Below, piece after piece: positions 24,805-33,492 of a stretch of 64,000 nt of DNA. The DNA is taken from contig NZ_JAVDBT010000004.1 of NCBI RefSeq assembly GCF_030848395.1, positions 1 through 64,000 on the forward strand, in the 5' to 3' direction. The notes under the pieces were generated by a model that ran no database searches, was not told the origin of the DNA, and worked only from the letters and a program-made list of their open reading frames with translations. The position numbers were made by a program, and so were the translations under genes. This DNA comes from Pseudogemmobacter lacusdianii (GTDB lineage Bacteria; Pseudomonadota; Alphaproteobacteria; Rhodobacterales; Rhodobacteraceae). Numbering within the stretch: the first letter of the stretch is position 1; every line of letters begins with the position of its first letter.

Positions 24805-25478
24805 GGGCGTCTCCGAAGGGCAGGCGAAATTTGAAAAAACTGTTCGAAAGTTGCAAATCTCAACTGCGGCCGGGCCTGTGGAGGCTCGGGCGGAACCTCT
24901 TGCATATGACTGCCGCCGGTAAAACGCCAGACCTCCATACCTGCATTCAAACCCGCCTCAACGCCGGTCAGGCTGTCCTCGATGACCAAACATTGTGCGG
25001 GGGCGGCCCCCCTTCGCGCCGCCGCATGGAGGAAAAGGTCCGGGGCCGGTTTGCCACGCGACACTTCGCTTGCGGTGAACAAGCGATCCTCAATCAAGGG
25101 CCACAGGCCCACAAGTTTCAATGACATCTCGGCACGGGGACGTGAGGAGGAGGTGGCCACGCACCAATCTTGTTCAAGCCTTTCAAGCACGTCGCGGACA
25201 TGTGGGATAACCTGCAAGCCATCACGGAAGCCCTCAAAAAGCGCCTCGCGGTAGTCGTCCTCAAAGCGTGCTGGCAGGTCGAGACCAAAGTCCTTGCGGA
25301 TGGTCTGCATCACCACCGGATAACTGCGGCCCAAGAAATGGCGCGCCACATAGGCCAAATCGATGCTAACACCCCGTTCCGCCAAAGCTGCAATCAGCAT
25401 CCGGGCCGAGATGATCTCAGAATCGATCAACACGCCGTCACAATCAAAGATGATCAACGAAAAAGGTGAGACTTGCAT
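24801..25478 (-). CDS. HAD-IA phosphatase / beta-phosphoglucomutase-like
   Basis: About 225 aa. Motif I is FDCDGVLIDSE, motif II is VATSSSRPRAE, and motifs III/IV are KPAPDLFLHAA and LVIEDSLTGVEAGLNAGM. An alpha-helical C1 cap sits between I and II. The DGVL/IDSE form is shared by sugar-phosphate phosphatases and beta-phosphoglucomutases. The stop overlaps the smoC start by four bases, so it belongs to the polyol locus and may remove phosphate from a sugar phosphate, possibly the regulator's effector. ATG 25478 is favoured because motif I follows at once; a longer in-frame reading to 25544 adds no conserved sequence. Confidence 0.85.
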   Translation of the reverse strand: MQVSPFSLIIFDCDGVLIDSEIISARMLIAALAERGVSIDLAYVARHFLGRSYPVVMQTIRKDFGLDLPARFEDDYREALFEGFRDGLQVIPHVRDVLERLEQDWCVATSSSRPRAEMSLKLVGLWPLIEDRLFTASEVSRGKPAPDLFLHAAARRGAAPAQCLVIEDSLTGVEAGLNAGMEVWRFTGGSHMQEVPPEPPQARPQLRFATFEQFFQISPALRRRP

Positions 25479-25527
25479 AGCGGCAGGCTTGGCGATGCGA
25501 GAGCCTTCGGTCAAGGGGCAGCGATGT

Positions 25528-25553
25528 AAAAGCGGAGCCTGCAAAGGCTCCGC
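25528..25553 (-). terminator. Terminator after the lytic transglycosylase gene
   Basis: GCGGAGCC (25532-25539) and GGCTCCGC (25546-25553) form a perfect eight-base stem with a six-base loop. Read on the minus strand a TTTT tract follows. It lies 31 bases after the transglycosylase stop. Confidence 0.8.
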
Positions 25554-25583
25554 GACAAAGTTTTCAACGAGATTGCGCGCCGC

Positions 25584-26378
25584 TCAGCCGTCGATCTTCT
25601 TGCCCATCAAAGCGATGGCTTGTTGATAGACCGTTGCAGCGTTCCATTGTTTGATAACCGCAAAATTCGGCTCACCCTCTTGATAGCCCAAACCGGGCTG
25701 CCAGCCCTTTTGCCGCAAGAAGTTAGCGGTCGAGGCCATAGCGTCACTCAGGTTCGAAAAGTCCACTTTCCCATCGCCATTGCCGTCAACGCCATAGGTC
25801 AGCGCATTGCCGGGCAGGAATTGCGTATGGCCAAGCTCTCCATGTTTGGCACCAACAGTTTTTGTCGAAATCGAACCTTGATCGACCAGGATCAGCGCGC
25901 CGATCAGATGAGGCTTGAAGAAATCGGACCTGCGGCAATCGTAGGTCAAAGTGGCAATCGCCGAGATGACATTGGTGTCGCCCATGAAGCCGCCAAAGCC
26001 GGTTTCCATGCCATGAATGGCCAACAAAACCCCGGCTGGCACACCATATTGCGCCTCAAGACTGTCGTAGAAGTCTTTGTTTTTCTTCAACCGCGAGCGC
26101 CCTTGCGCCACGATCGTATCGGCGCCGCGCACGCTGAGGAACTTCTCCAAACTGTATTTGAAGCTCTTTTGGTTGCGGTCTGCTGCGATTGTGGCTTTCG
26201 AGTAAGACGATGCCATCAACGCCGCGATGCCCTTTTGGCCGACGCCCGCCGCGCGTGCTTCTTCCGCCATTTGGGGTTTCCAGCTTTCATATTTTCCGCC
26301 GGTGTCCGAGCAGGGGGCTGCAAGGGCGGGCAGGGACAGAGAAGCAACGACACTGGCGAGAAAAATTTTGCGCAGCAC
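25584..26378 (-). CDS. Lytic murein transglycosylase (MltB-like)
   Basis: 264 aa with a cleavable signal (LASVVASLSLPALA, then APC). The SLT_2/MltB-type domain is seen in FKYSLEKFLSVRG, YGVPAGVLLAIHGMETGFG with catalytic Glu125, a late LGHTQFLPGNALTYGVDGNG, and SLSDAMASTANFLRQKGW-like ending. It cleaves peptidoglycan between MurNAc and GlcNAc in the periplasm, giving 1,6-anhydro ends. It carries its own terminator and stands between the polyol locus and the T6SS genes. A role in making space for the T6SS is possible, but it may be an ordinary housekeeping gene. Confidence 0.9.
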   Translation of the reverse strand: MLRKIFLASVVASLSLPALAAPCSDTGGKYESWKPQMAEEARAAGVGQKGIAALMASSYSKATIAADRNQKSFKYSLEKFLSVRGADTIVAQGRSRLKKNKDFYDSLEAQYGVPAGVLLAIHGMETGFGGFMGDTNVISAIATLTYDCRRSDFFKPHLIGALILVDQGSISTKTVGAKHGELGHTQFLPGNALTYGVDGNGDGKVDFSNLSDAMASTANFLRQKGWQPGLGYQEGEPNFAVIKQWNAATVYQQAIALMGKKIDG

Positions 26379-26575
26379 TGGGGCACCTGAATTTTTGAAT
26401 GACCAACTCTTTCTAAAGAGCAGAATAGGTGGGGGGCAGGCAATTACAAGCGTTTGGGGGAGGCGGCTGACCGGTGTCTGGTGGGGAATTCCGCGTATTT
26501 GGCTGAAGGATGGTAAAATCTTCGCGTGTTTTGCGGTTTCCGTATATCATACTGAGATCAGTCAGGGGTGTTGCC

Positions 26576-27067
26576 ATGCCTTCAGACCACAAGTCTCGCC
26601 TTCCGAATATTGCCGAGCTCACCCTTGACCCGTCTGGCCCCGGCCAGCCCGGTCACGACGCGACAACCGGGGTGGTTATTGGCATGATCTTGGGCTTTCA
26701 GGACGGGGCCGCTTTGGTGGTCTTTCCCGGCAATCCAGAGGCCGAGGCGATACCGGCGCGCAGCCTTGCACGCTTGGGTGCGGATGATCTGGGGGCTGAA
26801 GTGGCGATATTGTTCGAAGATGGCAATCCGATGCGTCCATTGATTATCGGAAAGCTGATCGATCCCGCCCCCAGCGAGGTCGCGCCGAAACTCGTGGCGG
26901 ATGGACAATTGCTGCGACTGACTGCCAAAGAGCGCATCGAATTGCGCGTCGGCCGGGCCTCGATCCTTATGGAGGCGGATGGCCGCATCACCATCCGCGG
27001 CACGGATGTGATCAGCCAAGCCTCGCGGTCGAACCGGATTCGTGGTGGCTCAATCAATCTGAACTGA
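26576..27067 (+). CDS. DUF6484 protein, T6SS spike-associated
   Basis: About 163 aa. The pattern GVVIGMILGFQDGAALVVFP, then ARSLARLGADDLGAEVAILF, then GNPMRPLIIGKL is typical of DUF6484 proteins found next to T6SS genes. The last 40 residues (ASILMEADGRITIRGTDVIS then RGGSINLN) resemble the tail-end strands of VgrG (ISMKKDGSITIRGKDIAL in this window). This suggests it sits on or near the VgrG tip. No PAAR gene is present here, so it may take part in spike tip assembly; this is inference. ATG 26576 is used; a longer in-frame start adds a hydrophobic stretch without other support. A terminator follows. Confidence 0.7.
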   Translation: MPSDHKSRLPNIAELTLDPSGPGQPGHDATTGVVIGMILGFQDGAALVVFPGNPEAEAIPARSLARLGADDLGAEVAILFEDGNPMRPLIIGKLIDPAPSEVAPKLVADGQLLRLTAKERIELRVGRASILMEADGRITIRGTDVISQASRSNRIRGGSINLN

Positions 27068-27074
27068 TCCAATG

Positions 27075-27094
27075 CCCGGGGCGGATGCCCCGGG
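27075..27094. terminator. Bidirectional terminator between DUF6484 gene and clpV
   Basis: CCCGGGGC (27075-27082) and GCCCCGGG (27087-27094) form an eight-base stem with a GGAT loop. It sits between the two convergent stop codons (27067 and 27112). Confidence 0.7.
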
Positions 27095-27111
27095 TTCTCG
27101 GCCGTGATCCT

Positions 27112-29823
27112 CTATTCGAAACCATAGGCGAAACCGTCATCTGTGCCAGTCACAGTCACTTTGCTCAGTGGTTGGCCATCCAGTTTGCGGTTCAGAACCT
27201 GACGCGAAAGTTCGGGCAAGAGCGTGTTGGTCAAGATGGCATCAATCATCCGCCCCCCTGAATCCAGCTCGGTGCAGCGCGCCTTGATCTGGGCCATGAC
27301 ACCCTCGCCAATCACCAGCTCTGCATCATGGGTTTTCGACAAGCGCTTGGCAATGCTGCGCAATTTATGCGCCGAGATGGCCTCGATCATCGCATCCGAC
27401 AGTGGGTAATAGGGGATCGAGACGATCCGCCCCAAAAGCGCCGCGGGAAAAGTTTTCAGCATCGGCACTCGCAGGGACGCGGTTAGCTCGTCCAGATCGG
27501 CGCCCTTTGTTCCATCCTCGGTCATCGCCATGATCTCTTCCGAGCCAACATTGGTGGTCAGCAGAATGAGGCAGTTCTTAAAGTCGATCCGGCGGCCCTC
27601 GCTGTCATCCATCATCCCCTTGTCGAAGACCTGAAAGAAGATCTCATGCACATCGGGATGGGCCTTTTCGACCTCGTCCAACAGCACCACCGAATAGGGG
27701 CGGCGGCGCACGGCCTCGGTCAGAATGCCGCCCTTGCCGTATCCCACATAGCCGGGCGGCGCGCCTTTCAGGGTCGAGACGCTGTGCGCCTCTTGGAATT
27801 CGGACATATTGATCGCGATCAGGTTTTGTTCGCCGCCATAGAGCGTCTCTGCCAAGGCCAAAGCCGTCTCTGTCTTGCCAACGCCCGAAGGCCCGGCCAG
27901 CATGAAAACCCCCACCGGTTTTTCTGGCGCGCCAAGCCCCGCCAAGCTGGTCTGGATGCGCGAGGCGATCATCTCCATCGCGTGGTCCTGACCAACCACC
28001 CGCTCGGAAAGGATTTTGGCCAAGGTCAGCGCCTGTTCAGCTTGCGAGGCGAGCATGCGACCGGCGGGGATGCCGGTCCAATCCTGCACGACAGAACCCA
28101 CGGCGAGCCGATCGACCGAAGGAAGGATCAGCGGGCGTTCACCTTGCAGTTGGGAAAGCTCGGCCTGCTTTTGTTTCAAAAGGTCTAAAGTGGTGGCGCG
28201 TTCGGCGGCGGTCATACTCCGATGTGGGGCGTCACCTTCGGCTTGCGGATCGTCAGTCGCAGCCTCTTCATCGACGGGATCATCCACCGCCAACCCATCG
28301 GCACGCAATTGGGCGCGCAGTTTCAACACCTCATCCACAAGAGATTTTTCATTGTCCCAGCGCAGATTGGCAGCTGCGAGTTCCGCTTGCGACAGCTCCA
28401 GCGCGGCCTGCGTCTCGGCGCCGCGGTCGCCCGTGTCCATGCCCACCTGCGCCTCGCGGCTGATGATTGCGGCTTCCACCTCAAGCGCTTGCAGGCGACG
28501 TTCGATATCTTCAATTTCGGCCGGAGTGGCATGCTGCGAGACCGCAACGCGGGCGCAAACGGTGTCGAGCAATGAGATCGCTTTGTCTGGCAGCTGTCGC
28601 GCCGGAATGTAGCGATGCGAGAGCCGGACCGCGGATTGGATCGCCTCATCAAGGATTTCAACCTTGTGGTGCTGCTCTAGCACGCCGGCGATGCCGCGCA
28701 GCATGCGGATCGCCGCCTCTTCGCCAGGCTCTTCAACCTTCACGACCTGAAAGCGGCGGGTCAGGGCCGGATCCTTCTCGATATGCTCTTTATATTCGGC
28801 CCAAGTGGTGGCGGCGATGGTGCGCAGCTCGCCCCGCGCCAGCGCCGGTTTCAAGAGGTTCGCCGCATCGCCAGTGCCCGCAGCCCCCCCCGCGCCGATC
28901 AAAGTATGCGCCTCATCGATGAAGAGGATGATCGGCTTGGGGCTGCCTTGCACCTCATCGATCACCGCCTTCAGGCGCTTTTCAAACTCGCCCTTGACCG
29001 AGGCACCGGCCTGCATGAGGCCGATGTCTAGCATATGCAAATCAACGGCTTGCAACTGTGGCGGCACATCACCCCGCGCCAGCCTTAGGGCAAATCCTTC
29101 GACCACTGCGGTTTTGCCAACCCCCGCTTCACCGGTTAGGATCGGGTTGTTCTGGCGGCGGCGCATTAAGATGTCGATGATCTGCCGGATCTCCATATCT
29201 CGGCCGATCACGGGATCAATCTTGCCATCGCGCGCCCTTGCGGTGAGGTTGGTGGCATAAAGCGCAAGCGCCGAGCTGCCTTGCTGTTTAGATCCGGTTT
29301 GCTGGGCGCTGGCAGCCGCAACGGGGCTCTCGACCGAGGCCTCCAAGAGTTGCGCCAGCTCAGGCTCAATCGCGGCGGGGTCGATCTTGTCGAACTCAAG
29401 GCTGATTTTGCGCAATAGCCCTTCCAAAACAGGGGTCTTCAGCGCCGCGATCAAAAGCCAGCCAGAGCGCACCTGATCGTCTTCGCGCTCCATCTTGCCG
29501 AAGGTCCAAGCCTCACGGATGGCGTGGAAAATGTGGTCGGAGAATTCTTCGACGGCTGATGCGCCATGGGGCAGGCGGTCCAAACTGCGCTGAATATCAC
29601 CCTCAAGCTTCGCACCATCTACGCCGGAGGATTGTAATAGGATTTCAAAATCCGTGCGCTCTGAATTGCTTAACGCTGAAATTAAATGCGCGAGTTCCAC
29701 ATAAGGGTTGCCCCGCGTCTTCGCCATACCAGCGGCCTCGGAGAAGGCCTTAAGGCAAACAGCGTTTAATTTTCCAACCAATTCCTTACGCTTAACGGTT
29801 TCTGGCGATCCGCGCTGGGCCAT
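27112..29823 (-). CDS. tssH: T6SS sheath-disassembly ATPase ClpV
   Basis: 903 aa, normal for ClpV1. The N-terminal Clp-N domain (about 1-150) contains LNAVCLKAFSEAAGMAKTRG. The first AAA+ domain has Walker A GEAGVGKT at 231-238 and FIDEAHTLIG. A middle coiled region (about 430-560) is followed by the second AAA+ domain with GPSGVGKT at 644-651 and a C-terminal ClpB-like D2 domain. ClpV unfolds and recycles contracted TssB/TssC sheath in the cytosol. The gene diverges from the kinase ppkA, sharing a 142-base AT-rich promoter region. The linker after the middle domain is acidic and longer than in ClpB. Confidence 0.96.
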   Translation of the reverse strand: MAQRGSPETVKRKELVGKLNAVCLKAFSEAAGMAKTRGNPYVELAHLISALSNSERTDFEILLQSSGVDGAKLEGDIQRSLDRLPHGASAVEEFSDHIFHAIREAWTFGKMEREDDQVRSGWLLIAALKTPVLEGLLRKISLEFDKIDPAAIEPELAQLLEASVESPVAAASAQQTGSKQQGSSALALYATNLTARARDGKIDPVIGRDMEIRQIIDILMRRRQNNPILTGEAGVGKTAVVEGFALRLARGDVPPQLQAVDLHMLDIGLMQAGASVKGEFEKRLKAVIDEVQGSPKPIILFIDEAHTLIGAGGAAGTGDAANLLKPALARGELRTIAATTWAEYKEHIEKDPALTRRFQVVKVEEPGEEAAIRMLRGIAGVLEQHHKVEILDEAIQSAVRLSHRYIPARQLPDKAISLLDTVCARVAVSQHATPAEIEDIERRLQALEVEAAIISREAQVGMDTGDRGAETQAALELSQAELAAANLRWDNEKSLVDEVLKLRAQLRADGLAVDDPVDEEAATDDPQAEGDAPHRSMTAAERATTLDLLKQKQAELSQLQGERPLILPSVDRLAVGSVVQDWTGIPAGRMLASQAEQALTLAKILSERVVGQDHAMEMIASRIQTSLAGLGAPEKPVGVFMLAGPSGVGKTETALALAETLYGGEQNLIAINMSEFQEAHSVSTLKGAPPGYVGYGKGGILTEAVRRRPYSVVLLDEVEKAHPDVHEIFFQVFDKGMMDDSEGRRIDFKNCLILLTTNVGSEEIMAMTEDGTKGADLDELTASLRVPMLKTFPAALLGRIVSIPYYPLSDAMIEAISAHKLRSIAKRLSKTHDAELVIGEGVMAQIKARCTELDSGGRMIDAILTNTLLPELSRQVLNRKLDGQPLSKVTVTGTDDGFAYGFE

Positions 29824-29965
29824 TCGTGAAGTTCCCTAATTTACAGGTGTAACATTTTTAAAAAAATGACGGGAATTGCGCCGTGACTTACTCTAATCTC
29901 GCTTCGAATATTTTGCGACAAAATTACGAGAGCTGTCGGGGGGTCCAGCCCCGCTGAGGGTGAGA
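29824..29965. promoter_or_regulatory. Shared promoter region between clpV and ppkA
   Basis: This 142-base divergent spacer is much richer in A/T than the genes (for example CATTTTTAAAAAAATG and GAATATTTTGCGACAAAATT). It must hold promoters for both sides. I see no sigma-54 type GG-N10-GC element and no perfect operator. Confidence 0.5.
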
Positions 29966-32143
29966 ATGATGATTGACGCTTTACCTGGGGATATTTTCCA
30001 CCGCGGCCAAATTCTGAATAATACCTATGAAATTGAAGGGGTTTTGGGGCGTGGGGGGACCGGTGAGGTCTATCGCGCGAAGAACCTGATTTCGGGGCGG
30101 ATCGTGGCCGTTAAGGCTTTGAATGCGCTTCTGTCTGGCAAAGCCGGCTATATTGAACTGATGCGCCGCGAAGAGCAGATGCGCGACATCCGCGATGATG
30201 CGGTGGTGCGGTACACCGAATGCTCGCGGATGGAGCAAGGCCATGTGTTCTTGGTCATGGATTACATCGCGGGTCCATCAATAGCGGATGAGATGTTGCA
30301 GCGTCGGCTTGAGCCGCGCGAGCTGATGATCATCGCGCACCGCGTTGCCGAAGGGCTGGTCGCAGCGCATGCGATCGGCATCGTCCATCGCGACCTCTCA
30401 CCTGACAATATCATCTTGCGCGATGGCAGCCCCGAGAAGGCGACGATCATCGATTTCGGCATTGCCAAGGACAGTGCGGTGGGAGCGCGAACCATCGTTG
30501 GCAATGATTTCGCAGGGAAATATGAATATGCAGCGCCCGAGCAAATGGAAGGAAAGGCCGAGCGCCGCTCTGATCTTTATGCTTTGGGGGCGCTTTTGTT
30601 GGCGGCGTGGAAGGGGCAGGTTCCCTTCGCTGGCATGACCCCGGGTGAGATCATCCGCCGCAAGCAAGAGCCTTTGGACAGTGCGGGCGTGCCTGAGCCT
30701 CTGAAGGGCTTGATCGACTGGTTGGCGCATCCTGCTTTGGCGCAGCGCGCGCCCTCGGCTCAGGCGGTGGTCGATCAATTGGGCAAGGTGCTGAAGGGAG
30801 GTGGGGGCGATCGTGACAGATCTGCGCTGACCGGCGCGCCGCCGCGGACCCGACCGGACCTGCGTCCCGGCGGCGAGCAATCCCGTGCCGAAGGGGGGCG
30901 CAAGTGGCTCGTTTTTTCCTTGATTGCCATCGTGTTAGCGGGCGGTGCTGGGGCTTGGTCGATGGGGGTTCTGCCGGGAGCTGGGGCGGGCGTTTCGGGG
31001 CTTTTTGCGCCACCCCTGCCTTTGGCTGCCCCCTATCGGCTTGAGGCGGTTGCCGCCGGTGGGCTTACCCCGGCCTCACTGCGAGCCGATGCGCCGGATG
31101 CGGCCGCGGCCGAGGCGATTCGCGCTGGGTTCAACCAGTTAAGCGGTCAAACGGCGCTGCCAGAGGCTGTGACCTTGGCCGAAGGCATGCCCGATCCGGC
31201 TTGGGCCGTCGCGGCGGCTTCGGTTTTTGCGGCAGCAGAGGGGCTTCAGGATTGGCAGATCAAGCTTGAGGATATGACGGCCGAAATAAGCGGAATTGCC
31301 TCCACCCCTGAGGCCGCTTCCCAGCGACGTGCAAGCCTGGATCAATGGGCGATAAGCCACGAGATTTCCTTGAAATCTAACATAATCGCCGGGCCAAAGG
31401 TGCTTTCGCTTGCCTCGATTGAGGCGGTGCTGGAGAGCTTGCAAACCTGTGGCACGCCCGAACTTTTGGACCCGCCAGCGCAGGGCTTCCCCTTGGGGGC
31501 GGTGCTGACAATCAGCGGTTTTGCCGCTGACGCAAGCCTTGCCGCCACGCTGACCGAGGCTTTGCAGCCGATAGTTGGTGATCGAAAGTTGCAGATTTCG
31601 CTGAACGTTTTGAACCCGCATCTGTGCCGCGTGCGCCATGCAATGCCGGATCTGCCGAACAATGCGGTGTCGATCTGGATGGGGCAGGGCGCGACCAACG
31701 AGGCCAATCTCAGCGGCATTTACTCTGCTGGTGATAACCCTGTCGTGGATGTTTTGATCCCGTCAAATGTCACCAAGGGTCAGCTTTGGGCGATGGTGGT
31801 TGATACAGATGGCGGGGTGTTTCACCTGTTGCCGAATGCCAATAGCACGGCAAATGATATTTCAAAACTAGGTGTTATCGAAGGTGGCACGCGGCGTGTG
31901 CGTTTAATTCACTCGTTCAATGAGAAGCTTGCAGATCCACAGCGTTTGGCGATGGAAGTGAAGCCCGATGATTTCGGCAAAAGTGAATTCATCGCTTTCC
32001 TGACAATTGATAACATGTTCAATACGCGCAGGCCCACCGAGGAATCCGTCGAATCTTTTGCTGCGGCCCTGGAAGAGGTGCAGCGCGCTCGGCCTGGCAA
32101 TATCTTCGGCTTTGCCACGCGCATCCTTGAATCCCGCCCTTGA
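29966..32143 (+). CDS. ppkA: T6SS serine/threonine protein kinase PpkA
   Basis: About 725 aa. The kinase domain (residues 20-275) has the glycine loop GRGGTGEV (28-35), Lys50, HRDLSPDN with HRD at 141-143, DFG at 163-165 and APE near 190. A basic/proline linker and one membrane helix (WLVFSLIAIVLAGGAGAWSM, about 314-333) lead to a large periplasmic part. Its end resembles a domain with strand pattern PVVDVLIPSNVTKGQLWAMV. In Pseudomonas, PpkA phosphorylates the FHA protein Fha1 to switch on the T6SS and PppA reverses it. All three components are in this locus. ATG 29966 or 29969 is likely, with GAGGG upstream. The N-terminal HRD motif has Ser for the usual Lys after Leu (HRDLSPDN), a known variant. 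Confidence 0.92.
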   Translation: MMIDALPGDIFHRGQILNNTYEIEGVLGRGGTGEVYRAKNLISGRIVAVKALNALLSGKAGYIELMRREEQMRDIRDDAVVRYTECSRMEQGHVFLVMDYIAGPSIADEMLQRRLEPRELMIIAHRVAEGLVAAHAIGIVHRDLSPDNIILRDGSPEKATIIDFGIAKDSAVGARTIVGNDFAGKYEYAAPEQMEGKAERRSDLYALGALLLAAWKGQVPFAGMTPGEIIRRKQEPLDSAGVPEPLKGLIDWLAHPALAQRAPSAQAVVDQLGKVLKGGGGDRDRSALTGAPPRTRPDLRPGGEQSRAEGGRKWLVFSLIAIVLAGGAGAWSMGVLPGAGAGVSGLFAPPLPLAAPYRLEAVAAGGLTPASLRADAPDAAAAEAIRAGFNQLSGQTALPEAVTLAEGMPDPAWAVAAASVFAAAEGLQDWQIKLEDMTAEISGIASTPEAASQRRASLDQWAISHEISLKSNIIAGPKVLSLASIEAVLESLQTCGTPELLDPPAQGFPLGAVLTISGFAADASLAATLTEALQPIVGDRKLQISLNVLNPHLCRVRHAMPDLPNNAVSIWMGQGATNEANLSGIYSAGDNPVVDVLIPSNVTKGQLWAMVVDTDGGVFHLLPNANSTANDISKLGVIEGGTRRVRLIHSFNEKLADPQRLAMEVKPDDFGKSEFIAFLTIDNMFNTRRPTEESVESFAAALEEVQRARPGNIFGFATRILESRP

Positions 32144-32346
32144 CGGTTTGGGGTGCTGGGTTCAAGCTGATGGAATCATTAGATGTGCCGTGCCCTCCTT
32201 ATGGCTTCGATTTGCTAAGATTTATACCTAAGACTGAATGACAATCCGGAATGCCATACCTTTGATTGTAATGGGTTTTGGCCTCGGGATTTCACCGATG
32301 CTTTAAAGTGCTTAACAATTGTATTCATTGATTCCGGCGTTTTTGG
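32144..32346. promoter_or_regulatory. Leader region of the tss operon
   Basis: About 200 bases without a gene, rich in A/T. AAGTGCTTAACAATT at 32306-32320 matches 14 of 15 bases of a motif upstream of the ompA gene at the far end of the T6SS locus (55401-55415). It lies 27 bases before the tssA start, where it could be a promoter or regulator site. Confidence 0.45.
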
Positions 32347-33489
32347 ATGGATATCGCTCCCTTCCTTCATGTGGCCGACCCGTCGTCTCCTTCGGGGCTG
32401 GATCTGCGGAATGATGCGCGTTTTCATGCTATTGATCACAGCCTTCAGGCGGCCAATCGCGCGGCGCGGCTGCAAATGCTGTCCAAAGGCGGTACCGGCG
32501 CGGTCGAGCTGGACTGGTCGGCGCTGGAGGATGAGGTCACCGCACTGGCCCAAACCGGGCGCGATCTGCGGCTTTTGGTTGTTCTCACCCGGCTTTGGAC
32601 CAATCAGCATGGGCTGGCAGGGGTTGCCAGTGGCCTCAATCTGATCGCCCAGACGCTCGAGGCGCATTGGCCGACGCTGCATCCCAATTTGCGCCCCTCG
32701 CCCTCACCGCGGGAAGCAGCGCTGCGGCGGATCAACGCTTTGCACCAGTTGGAAAATCCCGATGGTGGCGTGCTGGGGGATTTGGAATTTGTCACGCTCC
32801 TCAGCCCGCGTGGGCTGGGTCCGATGACAGGCGGTGATCTCGCCGCAGCGGCGCTTAACCGCTCCGCCTTTTTGGTTGAGGCACCGAAAGGTCTTGGTGA
32901 GAAGGAATTGGCCGATCTTGCCGTCGCACATGAGGCGCGGCTCAATCGGGTGACGGCGGGGTGCCGCGCCACCGCAGCCGAGCGGCCCGAAGAGATGGCA
33001 GCGCTGCGTCAATCGCTGGCCGATGCGCAAGCCGCGCTGGCGGCGGTTGAGGCCGCGCTTGCGCCGCATGTCACCGAAAACGACATGGCGGTCCGCTTTG
33101 AGGCTTTGTCGAAATTCTTGGCCCGGATTGGCCAAGCGCTGGACGCGACCGCAGCCCCACAAGCCGCCGCCAGCCCTGCCGCATCCCCCGCAGAGGAGCC
33201 GCTTGCCATGTCCCTTGCCCCCTCTGCCGCTGCCCCAGCGCCTGCGCCCGCTGGATTGCCCGGTCAGGTCAACAGCCGCCGCGATGTGGAGCGTATGCTC
33301 GATCTGATCATCGATTTTTACGAACGCACCGAACCTTCCTCGCCACTGCCGCATCTGGCGCGGCGGATGCGCAAGATGGTCGCGATGAATTTTATGCAGC
33401 TGATGGAAGAGATTGCCCCCAGTGGACTGAAGGAATTCCGCAGTGTCGCCGGGGTTTTTGAGGACAAGAACAAATCCGGGAGAGAGTGA
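32347..33489 (+). CDS. tssA: T6SS assembly protein TssA
   Basis: 380 aa. The N-terminal ImpA_N domain is seen in PSGLDLRNDARFHAID at residues about 16-31, LQTGRDLRLLVVLTRLW-like helices and LIAQTLEAHWPTLHPNLRPS. An Ala/Pro-rich linker (about 270-305) leads to a C-terminal helical domain, NSRRDVERMLDLIIDFYERT. TssA docks on the baseplate and guides polymerisation of tube and sheath in the cytosol. The gene opens the main plus-strand tss operon, three bases before tssB. Confidence 0.9.
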   Translation: MDIAPFLHVADPSSPSGLDLRNDARFHAIDHSLQAANRAARLQMLSKGGTGAVELDWSALEDEVTALAQTGRDLRLLVVLTRLWTNQHGLAGVASGLNLIAQTLEAHWPTLHPNLRPSPSPREAALRRINALHQLENPDGGVLGDLEFVTLLSPRGLGPMTGGDLAAAALNRSAFLVEAPKGLGEKELADLAVAHEARLNRVTAGCRATAAERPEEMAALRQSLADAQAALAAVEAALAPHVTENDMAVRFEALSKFLARIGQALDATAAPQAAASPAASPAEEPLAMSLAPSAAAPAPAPAGLPGQVNSRRDVERMLDLIIDFYERTEPSSPLPHLARRMRKMVAMNFMQLMEEIAPSGLKEFRSVAGVFEDKNKSGRE

Positions 33490-33492
33490 GCC

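Noticed and set aside
26379-26575. Second partial tRNA-Glu (att site) at the left border of the T6SS
   Set aside because: No stretch matching the tRNA 3' end could be seen, so an integrative element is not supported.
29824-29965. Sigma-54 promoter before the T6SS genes
   Set aside because: I looked for GG-N10-GC type elements and found none with proper spacing.
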